Of a stretch of 64,000 bases of DNA, positions 23,694 through 33,806 are shown one piece after another. The DNA comes from Actinokineospora pegani. Lineage in GTDB: Bacteria > Actinomycetota > Actinomycetes > Mycobacteriales > Pseudonocardiaceae. Position 1 is the first letter of the stretch; each line of letters begins with the position of its first letter. Made by a program: the position numbers and the translations under genes. Under the pieces are notes generated by a model. It ran no database searches. It saw nothing but the letters and a program-made list of their open reading frames with translations, and was not told where the DNA came from. The DNA lies in contig NZ_WHOL01000036.1 of the NCBI RefSeq assembly GCF_009745975.1, positions 44,149 to 108,148 on the forward strand. The letters run 5' to 3'.

Positions 23694-24623
23694 TCACACG
23701 ACGGGGAGGTGCAGCGCGCACGGGGGTGGCGGTGCGGTGGGGTCGAGGGCGCGGCGGACGTAGCCGATGGCCCGGGGCGAGTAGCTCATGCTGAGGTGGT
23801 CGGACAGGTCCAGCACGCAGCCGTCCTGCAGGGTGATGTTGTCGACCCGGGCCCCGGGGCCCGCGCTGAGGAAGGTCGACTGGTACGGCGTGGTGACCTC
23901 GTCGAACTTGGTCGCGATGACGGTGTAGGACACCCCGGGCACGGTGTCGCCGCCCGCGTTGAGGTCGAGCAGGAACTCCGATCCGACGACCTGCTGCTCG
24001 GCGGCCTTGCCGATCACCGGCGGGGTGAACCCCAGCAGCCCCAGCATGTCGACCAGCGTCGCGATGCCGTTCAGGGACGTGCCGTGGTGGGTGGCGCCCA
24101 GCGTCACGAGGTTGCGCACGGCGGCGGCGCCACCAGACTTGAGGTACTGCCGGGGCATCAACCCGCCCTGCGAGTGCCCCACGATGTCCACCTGGGGCGC
24201 GCCGGTCGCGTGGCGGACCCGGTCGACGAAGGCGGCGAGCTCCACCGCCGAGTATCGGATGTCGCCGGTGCCGTTGATCGCGGGCGGCACGCCGAGCAGG
24301 CTGTCGACGGTCTCGCCGTAGTTGAGGGCGAAGACGCAGTACCCGTCGGCGGCCAGGGCAGGCGACATGCGGGCGAAGTTGTTGTACCGGTTCTCGTAGG
24401 TGCCGTGCACGAGGACGACCGGCCGGGGGCGCCGCTCGGTGGGGCGGCAGCCCCAGTCGTTGGCGCCGGGCGGCGTCGCGTCGGGCGCGAGCTGCGTGTA
24501 GACGAAGGCGACAGCGAAGCTGGGGGTCCCCGGGTCAGCGGACGCGGGGGCCGTGGCGGCCGTGGCGGCGAGGACCGCCGCGCTGGCGGCTATGGCGGCG
24601 CGTACCGCACGCATCGAAGGCAT
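23694..24623 (-). CDS. Secreted triacylglycerol lipase-like alpha/beta hydrolase
   Basis: This protein has 309 residues; ATG 24623 has aggaag upstream, and the longer frame to 24896 has no signal peptide at its start. It has a signal peptide cleaved near ASA-DP. It has VVLVHGTYENRYNNF (oxyanion hole), YCVFALNYG, nucleophile elbow VDIVGHSQGGLMPRQYLK, GATHHGTSLNG and a late DLSDHLSMSYSP His region. These are the signatures of actinomycete extracellular lipases of the esterase/lipase EstA/LipA type. It hydrolyses long-chain esters outside the cell. Confidence 0.85.
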   Translation of the reverse strand: MPSMRAVRAAIAASAAVLAATAATAPASADPGTPSFAVAFVYTQLAPDATPPGANDWGCRPTERRPRPVVLVHGTYENRYNNFARMSPALAADGYCVFALNYGETVDSLLGVPPAINGTGDIRYSAVELAAFVDRVRHATGAPQVDIVGHSQGGLMPRQYLKSGGAAAVRNLVTLGATHHGTSLNGIATLVDMLGLLGFTPPVIGKAAEQQVVGSEFLLDLNAGGDTVPGVSYTVIATKFDEVTTPYQSTFLSAGPGARVDNITLQDGCVLDLSDHLSMSYSPRAIGYVRRALDPTAPPPPCALHLPVV

Positions 24624-24954
24624 GTGAGCTGTTCTTCCTGGCCGGACTGAGAGGGTGCGGCGCATTGTCACAGACATTCTCGGCGCGCGCCCGCCTAGTC
24701 TTAAGAGGACAGTCCGAACACGACCGTCCCGGCGCCCGGCGGCACAACGGGCCCGCCTGCGCCGTGGCGGCGACGATGACGGGCGAGTGGCCCGCGCGCC
24801 GCACGGCGGTCCCGAGCCGGCGTTCGTCGGGCGGTCGGGATCACCGGGGCCAGCCGTGACGCCGCCAGCCCACACGTCACCTGATCGGTTAGTCATTCAG
24901 GTGCGCTGTTGTGGCGGCGTGGCTCAGGGGGTCGCGGTCCGGAACGATCACCGT
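24624..24954. other. 331-bp promoter region between lipase and PKS genes
   Basis: This is the divergent intergenic space between the lipase (minus) and the first PKS (plus). It should contain both promoters. A relatively AT-richer patch, cctagtcttaagaggac (about 24691-24707), is the most likely promoter area, but I cannot name a defined -35/-10 pair. No tRNA or small gene is seen. Confidence 0.4.
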
Positions 24955-27900
24955 GTGCTGGACAAGATTGCGATCGTGGGCGTGTCGTGTCGCTTCCCGG
25001 GTGGGGTCGACGACCTGGAGGGGCTGTGGTCGCTGCTGTCCGAGGGGCGGGAGGCGGTCGGGGCGCCGCCGCCGGACCGGTTCGACCTCGAGCGGTACCA
25101 CGATCCGAACCAGGTGCGGCCGGGCAAGTCCTACACGTTCGCGGGCGGCTACCTGGACGACATCGCCGGGTTCGACGCGGACTTCTTCGGCATCAGCCCG
25201 CGTGAGGCGGTGTGCATCGATCCGCAGCAGCGGCTGCTGCTGGAACTGGCGGTCGAGGCGCTCGACGACGCCGGGATCGACCCGCGGTCGCTGTCGGGCA
25301 CGGACGCCGCCGTGTTCGTCGGTGTGTCCGCCCTGGACTACGGCGCGCAGCAGATGGTGCAGCGGACCTCGATCGGCCCGTACACCAACTCCGGTTCCGC
25401 CCTGTCCAACACGGCGAACCGGCTGTCCTACCACCTGGACGTGCACGGGCCGAGCCTGAAGGTGGACACCGCCTGCGCCTCGTCCTTGAACGCGGTGCAC
25501 CTGGCCTGCGAGCACCTGCGCCACGGCAGCGGGCGGGTGGCGTTCGCGGCGGGGGTGAACCTGCTGCTCAACCCCATGACCTACGTCGGGTTCGCCAAGG
25601 CGGGCTTCCTCTCCCCCACGGGCCGCTGCCGACCGTTCTCGGCCGAGTCGGACGGGTACGTGCGCGCCGAGGGCGCGGGGGTGCTCGTGCTCAAGCGGCT
25701 GGCGGACGCGGTCGCGGACGGCGACCGGGTGCACGCGGTGATCGCCGGGTCCGGGACGAACAGCGACGGGCGCACCAGCGGGCTGGTGCTGCCCAGCGGT
25801 GACGCCCAGGAGGCGCTGCTGCGCCAGGTCTACGACGGCTTCGGGCTGGACCCGGACGACCTCGCCTACCTGGAGGCGCACGGGACCGGCACCCCGGTCG
25901 GCGACCCGGTGGAGTGCCGGGCGATCGGGCAGGCGCTCGCTGTCCGCCGCGGCGCCGGACCGCTGCCGGTCGGGTCCGTCAAGGGCAACCTGGGCCACCT
26001 CGAACCGGCCTCGGGCATGGCGGGCCTGTGCAAGGCGATCCTGGTGCTGCGGCACGGCATCGTCCCGGCGACCCCGCACGCCGCACCGCGCAGCACCGGG
26101 ATCGACTTCGACGGCCTCGCGCTGACCCCGGTGGAGCGGCCGACGCCCGCGGCCGGTCGTCTGGTCGGGGTCAACTCGTTCGGGTTCGGCGGCGCGAACG
26201 TGCACGTGGTCCTGGAGAAGCCGCCCGCGGCCCCGCGGCCCGCGCCGGGCACCGGGTCCGAGGTGCCCGTCGTCGTCTCCGCGCACACCGAGGCGGCCCT
26301 GGCCGAAGCGCTCTCCCGGATGGACGAGCGCCTGGCGGGCTGCCCCGACTTCGCCGACGTCGCCTACACCTCCCACCAGCGGCGCGGCCACCACACCCAC
26401 CGCCGCGTGGTGCTCGCCGCCACCGCGGAGCAGGCGCGGCGCCGCCTGGCCCAGCAGGTGGCGCCGCAGCGCGCCACCGATCGAGGACGGGTGGCCTTCG
26501 CCTTCTCCGGGCACGGCGCCCAGTGGCCGGGCATGGCCGTCGACCTCCTCGACACCGACCCGGTGTTCACGCGGGTCATCGCCGAGGTCGACGCCGCCCT
26601 GGCCCCCCGCGTCGGCTGGGCGGTCGCCGAGGAGCTTCGCTCACCCGCGCCGAGGCTGCACGACACCAGCGTGATCCAGCCGCTCCTGTTCGCGGTGCAG
26701 GTGGGGATCGCGGCGGTGCTGGCCGAGTCCGGTCTGCGCCCCGAGGCGGTCTGCGGGCACAGCGTCGGCGAGGTCGCCGCCGCGTTCGTCGCCGGGGTCT
26801 ACGACATGGACCAAGCCGTGGAACTGGTGGTGGCGCGCAGCGCGGCGCAGGCGGGCACCGCGGGCTCGGGCGCCATGGCGGCGGTCAACCTCCCGGTGGA
26901 GCGGGCCGGGGAGGTCCTGGCGCGCTACGGCGGGCGGGTCGAGGTCGCCGGGGTCAACAGCGCCTGCGACATCACGGTCGCGGGCCCCAGGCCGGATCTG
27001 CTCGACCTCGCGGACCGGTTGGCCGAGGACGAGGTCTTCTGCCGCGTGCTGGACCTCGACTACCCCTTCCACAGCTCGGCGATGGAGCCGCTGCGCGCGC
27101 CGCTGTCGGCGGCGTTGGCGGATCTCGCGCCCAAGCCCGCCACGGTCGAGTTCGTCTCCACCGTCACCGGTGGGCCGCTGGCCGGTGAGGAGCTGGGCGC
27201 GGAGTACTGGTGGCGCAACGTCCGCGAGCCGGTGCGGTTCGCCGCCGCCACCGACCACCTCGTGGCGGCGGGCTTCGACACGCTCATCGAGATCGGCCCG
27301 AAGCCGGTGCTCCAGACCTACCTCAAGCGGGCGGCGAGGGAGGGCGTGCTCGCGGTGCTGCCCACGCTGACCAGGTCCGACCCCGGGGCGACCGCCCTGC
27401 GGACGACGGTGGAGTCCGCGCTCGCCGCCGGGGTGCGGATCGACGGGTACTTCCCGCGGCCGGGCGCGGTCGTGCCGCTGCCCGCCTACCCGTGGCAGCG
27501 CGAGCGGTTCTGGCTGGGCAGCCAGTACACCTGGGGCGGGACGGGGGCGGCGCCGGACCACGTGCTGCTCGGTGACCGGGCCTCGGTCTCCGATCCCACG
27601 TGGCAGTCCACCGTGGACCCGGCGAGGTTGCCGTGGCTCGCCGGGCACCGCGCGGACGGGACGCCGATCATGCCCGCGGCGGGGTACCTGGAAATGGGGT
27701 GGGCGGCCGGGCGACTGGCCCTCGACGGCCCCGCGGAGGTGTGCGAACTGCACATCACCAAGCCGATGATCGCCCCGGACGACGAGTCCGTGCTGCCCCG
27801 GATGCAGGTGTCGGTGTCCGAGGAGGACGGTGTGTTCCGGGTGGCCACCCGCTCGGTCGAGGGGCAGCCGTGGCTGACCCACGCGCGGGGCAGGGTGCGG

Positions 27901-30900
27901 CGCAGGGTGGCCGCGCCCCCGCCACCGCTGGACCTCGCGGCGCTGCGGGCCCGGTTCGCCGAGCGCGGCGAGCACGTCGACCGCGAAGCGCTGTACGCCG
28001 ACGGTGAGCGCCTGGGGCTCGGCTACGGCGCGGACTTCCTCGTCGTGACGGGGTTGTGGGTGGACGGCGCGGAGGTCCTCGGGGACTACGACTGCGCCCA
28101 CCTGGACACCGCCGGGTTCCACGCGCACCCGGCGTGGACCGATGTGGCCCTGCAGGTCGCGATCGAGCTCGGCCGGGTCCGCAACGGCCATGTCGCCGAC
28201 GAGGACTCCTACATGCCCGTGGCCGTCGGCGCCGCGCGCCTGTGGGGGGAGCCGACCGAGAAGGGCGCGGTGCACTTCCGCTGCCGCACGGTCTCGGAGA
28301 GCTGGGCGTCGGCGGACATCGTGCTCACCGACGAGGCCGGGGCGGTGCTGCTGGAGCTCGTCGACTGCCGGTTCCTGCGCGTCAGGCTGCCCAGTCGCCG
28401 CGCGGTTCTCCGACAGCACACCGAGCTGCGCGCCGCGCCCCGGGGACTGCCGCCCGCCTCGGAGGTGGCGTGGGAGCCACCCCGGGTCAGCACACGACCG
28501 CTCGCCTGCCACGCGGAGTTCCGGCGGCGGCGGCTGGCGTCCACGGCCGCCTTCGCGGCACGTGCCTTCAGCACCCTGCTCGACGGCGCGGAGGTGTTCT
28601 TCACCGACGACTTGCTGGCCGCCGGGGTGCGGCCGGGGTTCTCCCGCCTGCTCGACCTGCTCACCGGGTTGGCCGCCGACCACGGGCACCTGGAGTGGCT
28701 CGGTGAGTTCCAGGGCCGGACCCGCTGGCGGCTGCGCGCCGCCTGCGTCGACCCCGGGTTCGCCGGGCTGGTCGCCGACTTCCCCGAGCACACACCGGAA
28801 CTGACCCTGCTCGGCCGCTGCGGCGTGCACCTGGTCGAGCTGCTGCGCGGTGACCGCGACGCGCTCGACATCCTCTCCCCCGCGCACGGCAGCGACACGC
28901 TGGCCCACTACCACGACCTGTCGCCGGGGCTGCTCTCGGGCAACCAGGCGGTCGCCGAGGTGCTGCGGTCGCTGGCCGAGGCGTGGCCCGTCGACCGCCC
29001 GCTGCGGATCCTCGAGGTCGGCGGCGGGACCGGTGCGCTGACCGCGGCGCTGCTGCCCGTCCTGCCCCCGGACCGCACCCGGTACGTGTTCACCGACGTC
29101 TCGCAGGTCTTCCTGGCCCCGGCCGAGGCGCGGTTCGCGCGGTACGACTTCGTCGAGTACCGAACCCTGGACCTCGACGAGCCCGATGTCGAGCGCGGCG
29201 CCTTCGACGTCGTGGTCGCCGGGAACGCCCTGCGCGAGGCCGAAGACCTGCGTTCGGCCCTGCGCGCGGTGGCGGGGGCGCTGACCGACCGCGGTCGGCT
29301 GGTGCTCGTCGAGGCGCACGACCCGCTGCTGCTCGCGCTGCCGTTCGGGCTGGTGCCGGGCTTCTGGTCGATGACCGACGTCGACCTGCGCCCCGCTTCG
29401 CCGGTGCTGCCCGCGCGGCGATGGCGCGACCTGGTGCGGGAGTGTGGTTTCGACGACGTGCGCACCGTCGTCGAAGGCGAGCTGTGCTCGGTGCTGGCGG
29501 CGAGCGCGGCCCCGCGCGACGCCGCGCCGCCGAAGGCCCCAGCCGTCGAATCCACCGCGCGCGTCGTGGTCGTCACCGAGGACGACGCGGGGGCGGGGCT
29601 GGCCACCGCCCTCACCACCAGCCTGGTGGGCCTGGGCGCGGACGCCGTGGCGACCACGACCGGGGCGGACCCGGCCACCTGGTTCGCACCACCCCGGTCA
29701 GACGTCGTGCTCGTGCTCGCCGAGTCCGGTCCGGACCCGCTTGGCGCCGTCGAGGCCGCCGCCAGGCGGTTCGAGTTCGTGCGCGGGCTGCTGCTCGCCG
29801 CGGCCGACCTGCCCGCGGGCTCGACGACCCGGCTGTGGCTGATCACCGGTCCCACGGGGGTGAACCCCGCGCCGGAACGGGCGAGCGACCCGGCCGCAGC
29901 CGCCCTCTGGGGCGCCACTCGCGCGGTCGCCGCCGAGGACAGCCTGCTGCAGGTCCGGCGCGTCTCGGTCGGGCGGGACGTGGCGGTCGACCGCGTCGCC
30001 GGTGAACTCCTCGACCCCACCGACGAGGACGAGGTGGTGCTCACCGGCGCCGGTCGGTTCGTGCCCCGCCTGCGCGACCTGCCGCCTGCCCCGGCCGAGA
30101 ACAGCTCCACGCCCTACCGGCTCATCGCCCGCGACGCCGGGCCGTCCTACGAACTGGCGTGGGTGGCGATGGACATGCCCGAACCCGCGGCGGGCGAGGT
30201 GCTCATCGAGGTGCGCGCGGCGGGCATCAACTACCGCGACGCGCTGCTCGCGGTCGGCATGCTGCCCGGCTGGGTGGTCGAGGCGGGGATGACCGGCATG
30301 AACCTGGGCGGCGAGTGCGCGGGCGTGGTCGCCGCGGTCGGCCCGGGCGTGACCCGGGTCCGCCCGGGCGACGAGGTCTTCGGGTCGGCCCCCGGTTCGT
30401 TCGCCTCGCACGTGCTCACCCACGAGGCCCTGGTCGCCCGGGTGCCGTCCACGATCGGCCTGGTCGCCGCCGCGACGATGCCGGTGGCGCTGCTCAGCGC
30501 CAGCCACGGCCTGCTGCACCTGGCCGGACTCGCCGAGGGCGAGACGGTGCTCGTGCACGGCGCGGCCGGGGGAGTCGGCCTCGCCGCGCTCCAGTGCGCG
30601 CGGCACGCGGGCGCGACGGTGATCGCCACCGCGGGCACCGAGGAGAAGCGCGACTTCCTGCGGCTGCTCGGCGTCGAGCACGTCTTCGACTCGCGCAGCC
30701 TCAGCTTCGTCGCCGACGTGCTCGCCGCCACCGGCGGGCAGGGCGTCGACGTCGTGCTCAACTCGCTGGGCGGCGAGTTCATCGGTCGCAGCATGGAGCT
30801 GCTGCGGATCGGTGGCCGGTTCGTCGAACTGGGCAAACGCGACCTCTACAGCGATCGCAACATCTCCCTGCTCCCCCTGCGCGACAACATCAGCTACTTC

Positions 30901-32208
30901 GCGGTCGACGTCGACCAGTTGAGCGGCCTGCGCCGCCAGGACATGATCGATTGGCACGACCGGGACGCCGAGCACATCGAGGCCGGGGTGGTGCGCCCCA
31001 TCCCGCACCGGGTGTTCCCGGCGACCAGGGTCGCGGAGGCGTTCCGGTCGCTCCAGCACTCCCGCCACATCGGCAAGCTGGTCCTCACCTTCGACCAGCG
31101 GCCCCCGGTCGAGCAGGTCGTGCCGGAGAGCCGGTACGCGCCCGACCCGGCAGGCGCCTACCTCGTCACCGGCGGCGCGGGCGGGCTCGGCGCGGAGCTG
31201 GCGCGCTGGCTGGCCGAGCGCGGCGCCCGGCGCCTCGCGCTGGTCAACCGGCGGGGCATGGCCGTGCCGGGGGCGCGGGACCTCGTCGACGAGCTGGGCG
31301 CGCGGGGCGTGCGGGTGTCCGTGCACGCCGCCGACGTCACGGACGAGGCCGAGGTGCGCGGGGTCGTCGAGTCCCTCGACGCGCCACTGCGCGGAGTCGT
31401 GCACGCGGCGATGGTGCTCGACGACGTGATGACCGCCGACCTCACCGCCGACCGGTTCCGCACCGTGCTCGCGCCGAAGATGGCCGGGGCGATGGTCCTC
31501 GACCGCGTCGCCGACGGCCACGAGCTCGACCTTTTCCTGATGTTCTCCTCGGCGGCGGCCGTGGTGGGCAACGCCGGGCAGGCGGCCTACTGCGCGGGGA
31601 ACCTGTTCCTGGAGGCCCTCGCGCGGGCCCGGCGGGAGCGGGGGCTGGTCGGGCAGGCGATCGCCTGGGGCGCCCTCGGCGAGGTCGGCTACGTGGCCCG
31701 CAACGAGGCCACCGCCCGGACCGTCACGCGCGCGGGCCTGGGCCTGCTGTCGCTGCGCCACGTTCGGCAGGCGCTGGACGCGCTGGTCGGCGGGCCCGAG
31801 GTCGCGGTGGTGTGGCGGCACGACGGCGGGTTCCTGAGCAGGCTGTACCCGCACCTGAGCACACCGCGCCTGGGCGAGCTCAACGCGGGCGGGCACGCGG
31901 CCACCGCCGAGGACGAGGACCTGCGCGACCGGGTCCGGGAGGCGTCCCTGGAGGAGGCGGTCGCCCTCGTCGCCGACAACATCGTCACCACGCTCGCCGA
32001 GGTCCTGGGGGTCGCGCCGGAGCGCGTCGACCGCGACCGCCCGCTGGACCAGTTGGGCGTGGACTCCCTGATGGGCGCCGAACTCGTCACGAAGATGCGG
32101 CGCCGGTTCGGCAGCGAGATCTCGATCATGCGTTTCGTGGCCAGCGGCGGGATCGACGACCTGGCCCGCTCGCTCGTCACCTACTTCAAAGCCGAGGACG
32201 ACAAGTGA
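24955..32208 (+). CDS. Single-module highly reducing type I PKS (KS-AT-DH-cMT-ER-KR-ACP)
   Basis: This enzyme has 2417 residues from GTG 24955, where the KS begins almost at once (KIAIVGVSCRFPGGV); in-frame GTGs at 24901 and 24919 are possible. KS has Cys174 in VDTACASS, His309 in EAHGTGT and His348 in GNLGH. AT has Ser603 in GHSVGE, and its YPFHSS motif (703) predicts malonyl-CoA. DH has His898 in HRADGTPIMP and Asp1063 in DVALQ. The C-methyltransferase has LEVGGGTGALT near 1352. ER has VHGAAGGVGLA near 1867. KR has VTGGAGGLG, an LDD motif and YCAGN. ACP has Ser2371 in GVDSLMG. One fully reducing module with a cMT is the layout of fungal highly reducing PKSs, which suggests iterative synthesis of a methyl-branched acyl chain. 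No thioesterase is present; the next gene overlaps by four bases. Confidence 0.93.
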   Translation: MLDKIAIVGVSCRFPGGVDDLEGLWSLLSEGREAVGAPPPDRFDLERYHDPNQVRPGKSYTFAGGYLDDIAGFDADFFGISPREAVCIDPQQRLLLELAVEALDDAGIDPRSLSGTDAAVFVGVSALDYGAQQMVQRTSIGPYTNSGSALSNTANRLSYHLDVHGPSLKVDTACASSLNAVHLACEHLRHGSGRVAFAAGVNLLLNPMTYVGFAKAGFLSPTGRCRPFSAESDGYVRAEGAGVLVLKRLADAVADGDRVHAVIAGSGTNSDGRTSGLVLPSGDAQEALLRQVYDGFGLDPDDLAYLEAHGTGTPVGDPVECRAIGQALAVRRGAGPLPVGSVKGNLGHLEPASGMAGLCKAILVLRHGIVPATPHAAPRSTGIDFDGLALTPVERPTPAAGRLVGVNSFGFGGANVHVVLEKPPAAPRPAPGTGSEVPVVVSAHTEAALAEALSRMDERLAGCPDFADVAYTSHQRRGHHTHRRVVLAATAEQARRRLAQQVAPQRATDRGRVAFAFSGHGAQWPGMAVDLLDTDPVFTRVIAEVDAALAPRVGWAVAEELRSPAPRLHDTSVIQPLLFAVQVGIAAVLAESGLRPEAVCGHSVGEVAAAFVAGVYDMDQAVELVVARSAAQAGTAGSGAMAAVNLPVERAGEVLARYGGRVEVAGVNSACDITVAGPRPDLLDLADRLAEDEVFCRVLDLDYPFHSSAMEPLRAPLSAALADLAPKPATVEFVSTVTGGPLAGEELGAEYWWRNVREPVRFAAATDHLVAAGFDTLIEIGPKPVLQTYLKRAAREGVLAVLPTLTRSDPGATALRTTVESALAAGVRIDGYFPRPGAVVPLPAYPWQRERFWLGSQYTWGGTGAAPDHVLLGDRASVSDPTWQSTVDPARLPWLAGHRADGTPIMPAAGYLEMGWAAGRLALDGPAEVCELHITKPMIAPDDESVLPRMQVSVSEEDGVFRVATRSVEGQPWLTHARGRVRRRVAAPPPPLDLAALRARFAERGEHVDREALYADGERLGLGYGADFLVVTGLWVDGAEVLGDYDCAHLDTAGFHAHPAWTDVALQVAIELGRVRNGHVADEDSYMPVAVGAARLWGEPTEKGAVHFRCRTVSESWASADIVLTDEAGAVLLELVDCRFLRVRLPSRRAVLRQHTELRAAPRGLPPASEVAWEPPRVSTRPLACHAEFRRRRLASTAAFAARAFSTLLDGAEVFFTDDLLAAGVRPGFSRLLDLLTGLAADHGHLEWLGEFQGRTRWRLRAACVDPGFAGLVADFPEHTPELTLLGRCGVHLVELLRGDRDALDILSPAHGSDTLAHYHDLSPGLLSGNQAVAEVLRSLAEAWPVDRPLRILEVGGGTGALTAALLPVLPPDRTRYVFTDVSQVFLAPAEARFARYDFVEYRTLDLDEPDVERGAFDVVVAGNALREAEDLRSALRAVAGALTDRGRLVLVEAHDPLLLALPFGLVPGFWSMTDVDLRPASPVLPARRWRDLVRECGFDDVRTVVEGELCSVLAASAAPRDAAPPKAPAVESTARVVVVTEDDAGAGLATALTTSLVGLGADAVATTTGADPATWFAPPRSDVVLVLAESGPDPLGAVEAAARRFEFVRGLLLAAADLPAGSTTRLWLITGPTGVNPAPERASDPAAAALWGATRAVAAEDSLLQVRRVSVGRDVAVDRVAGELLDPTDEDEVVLTGAGRFVPRLRDLPPAPAENSSTPYRLIARDAGPSYELAWVAMDMPEPAAGEVLIEVRAAGINYRDALLAVGMLPGWVVEAGMTGMNLGGECAGVVAAVGPGVTRVRPGDEVFGSAPGSFASHVLTHEALVARVPSTIGLVAAATMPVALLSASHGLLHLAGLAEGETVLVHGAAGGVGLAALQCARHAGATVIATAGTEEKRDFLRLLGVEHVFDSRSLSFVADVLAATGGQGVDVVLNSLGGEFIGRSMELLRIGGRFVELGKRDLYSDRNISLLPLRDNISYFAVDVDQLSGLRRQDMIDWHDRDAEHIEAGVVRPIPHRVFPATRVAEAFRSLQHSRHIGKLVLTFDQRPPVEQVVPESRYAPDPAGAYLVTGGAGGLGAELARWLAERGARRLALVNRRGMAVPGARDLVDELGARGVRVSVHAADVTDEAEVRGVVESLDAPLRGVVHAAMVLDDVMTADLTADRFRTVLAPKMAGAMVLDRVADGHELDLFLMFSSAAAVVGNAGQAAYCAGNLFLEALARARRERGLVGQAIAWGALGEVGYVARNEATARTVTRAGLGLLSLRHVRQALDALVGGPEVAVVWRHDGGFLSRLYPHLSTPRLGELNAGGHAATAEDEDLRDRVREASLEEAVALVADNIVTTLAEVLGVAPERVDRDRPLDQLGVDSLMGAELVTKMRRRFGSEISIMRFVASGGIDDLARSLVTYFKAEDDK

Positions 32209-33803
32209 CCCAGACCGCAGTCCGACACTTCCCGCTCTACATCGGCGGCGACCGGGTCGACACAGACGAACGCGCGTACGGCATGAGCGTCCGCACCGTC
32301 CTGGACCCGGGTGGGACCGACGCGGCGACGCTGTTCCGGCTGCTGCGCGAAGGCACCGAGGAGGAACTGCACGCCCACCCGCACATCCTCTGCTCCGTGG
32401 CGCTGTCCACACCCGACCAGGGGCGGGCCGCGCTGCGGGCGGCGGCCGACGCCGCGCAGCGGGCGCCCGCGGTGCCCTTGGCCGACTGGCTCGCCTGCGC
32501 GGGTGAGCTGTTCACCGCCTTCCAGGAGCACCGCGAGGAGCTGTCCCGGCTCCTGCGCATGGAGGGCTGCCCGCGCGTGCTGGCCGAGGCGCAGTTGAAC
32601 GTGGTGCTCGACCTGTTCCGACCGGAGAGCCTGGAGCTGGCGCGGTCCCTGCTCCGGCAGGAGATCACCACGCCGCACCACACGATCGTGCTGCAACACC
32701 GGCCCGACGGGGTCGTCTGCATCGACCCGCCCGCCAACGCGCCCCTGTTCGGGTTGATCGCCTCGCTCGTGCTGCTCGCGGGCAACAGCGTGGTGATCCG
32801 CGTTCCGCGAAGCTGCGCCAGCTCGCTGAGCTACGCCCTGCACAACATCATCATCCCCGTACTCGAGGCACGCGGCGCGCCCGCCGGGACGGTCAACGTG
32901 CTGTGCGCCGATTACGAGATCACCATGCGGCAGTGGCTGGACAGCCCGCTGGTCGACACCATCTACTACTTCGGCTCCAGCGAGAACGGGATGGACCTGG
33001 AACGCAAGTGCGTCGAGCGGGGCAAGCGGGCCATCCTGGAACTCTCCGGCAAGGACGGGGTGCTCGTGTGGTCCGACGCCGACCTCCAGCACGTCACCGC
33101 CGCGTTGCTGGAGGCGTTCTACGCCTCGGGCCAGACGTGCTTCAGCCCCAAGTACGCCATCGTGCACCCCGCCATCGCCGACCGGCTGCTGGCGCGGCTG
33201 CGCGAGGCGGCGACCGCCCTGCGGCCGGGCGACCCGGAGAACTCCGACACGGTGCTCAGCCCCGTCCTGCGCGCCACCGCGTTCAGGCGCAGCCTCGACG
33301 AGGCCCTGCGCGCGGGCGCCACGAAGGTCTGCGGCGGCGCGCAGATCAACCTGAGCGGCGGCCCCGACCCCCAGGGGTTGTTCCTGCAACCGACTGTGCT
33401 GCGGGTCAACGGGTTCGAGCTGGCCGAGACCCTCTCCGCCGTGCGCGAGGAGTCCTACTTCCCGCTGCTGACGATCATCGTCCCCGACGACGCCCCGGAC
33501 CTGCTCGACCGCGGCGTCGCCTTCCTCAACGGCAACAAGTTCGGCCTGCGCAACTCGCTGTGGACAGAGAGCCCGCAGGTCATCGAGCGGTTCACCAGCA
33601 CGGTGACCAACGGGGGGCTGCTCAAGGTCAACGACTCGCACATGGCACACGCCCCGCTGCTGCCCGGCCTCGGCGGCACGGGCCACAGCGGCGGCACCCA
33701 CGGCGGGGCCTCGTTCCCGTTCCTGCGCGCCAGCCGCCTGCAGTCGGTCGCCATCGCCACGACCAGGAGGCACCCCTGGGAAGCGATCCTCGGCGCGACC
33801 TGA
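32205..33803 (+). CDS. Aldehyde dehydrogenase-fold protein, putative acyl-ACP/CoA reductase of the PKS
   Basis: This protein has 532 residues from GTG 32205, which overlaps the PKS stop (GTGA), so it is made in step with the PKS. The ALDH fold is recognisable: cofactor region CIDPPANAPLFG, then LLAGNSVVIRVPRS; general base Glu279 in LELSGKDG; nucleophile Cys312 in SGQTCFSPKYA; and a late ESYFPLLTIIVPDD block. The 100-residue N-terminal extension and the PPANAPL/FGSSENG variants set it apart from ordinary ALDHs and recall LuxC-type acyl reductases. The likely job is reductive release of the ACP-bound chain as an aldehyde, inferred from coupling and fold. Ordinary aldehyde oxidation is the alternative. 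Confidence 0.8.
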   Translation: MTQTAVRHFPLYIGGDRVDTDERAYGMSVRTVLDPGGTDAATLFRLLREGTEEELHAHPHILCSVALSTPDQGRAALRAAADAAQRAPAVPLADWLACAGELFTAFQEHREELSRLLRMEGCPRVLAEAQLNVVLDLFRPESLELARSLLRQEITTPHHTIVLQHRPDGVVCIDPPANAPLFGLIASLVLLAGNSVVIRVPRSCASSLSYALHNIIIPVLEARGAPAGTVNVLCADYEITMRQWLDSPLVDTIYYFGSSENGMDLERKCVERGKRAILELSGKDGVLVWSDADLQHVTAALLEAFYASGQTCFSPKYAIVHPAIADRLLARLREAATALRPGDPENSDTVLSPVLRATAFRRSLDEALRAGATKVCGGAQINLSGGPDPQGLFLQPTVLRVNGFELAETLSAVREESYFPLLTIIVPDDAPDLLDRGVAFLNGNKFGLRNSLWTESPQVIERFTSTVTNGGLLKVNDSHMAHAPLLPGLGGTGHSGGTHGGASFPFLRASRLQSVAIATTRRHPWEAILGAT

Positions 33804-33806
33804 CGA

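Noticed and set aside
26641..29319. Very long minus-strand open frames opposite the first PKS
   Set aside because: Antisense frames rich in Arg, Gly, Pro and His with no domains are expected from high third-position GC; they lie wholly within the PKS gene.
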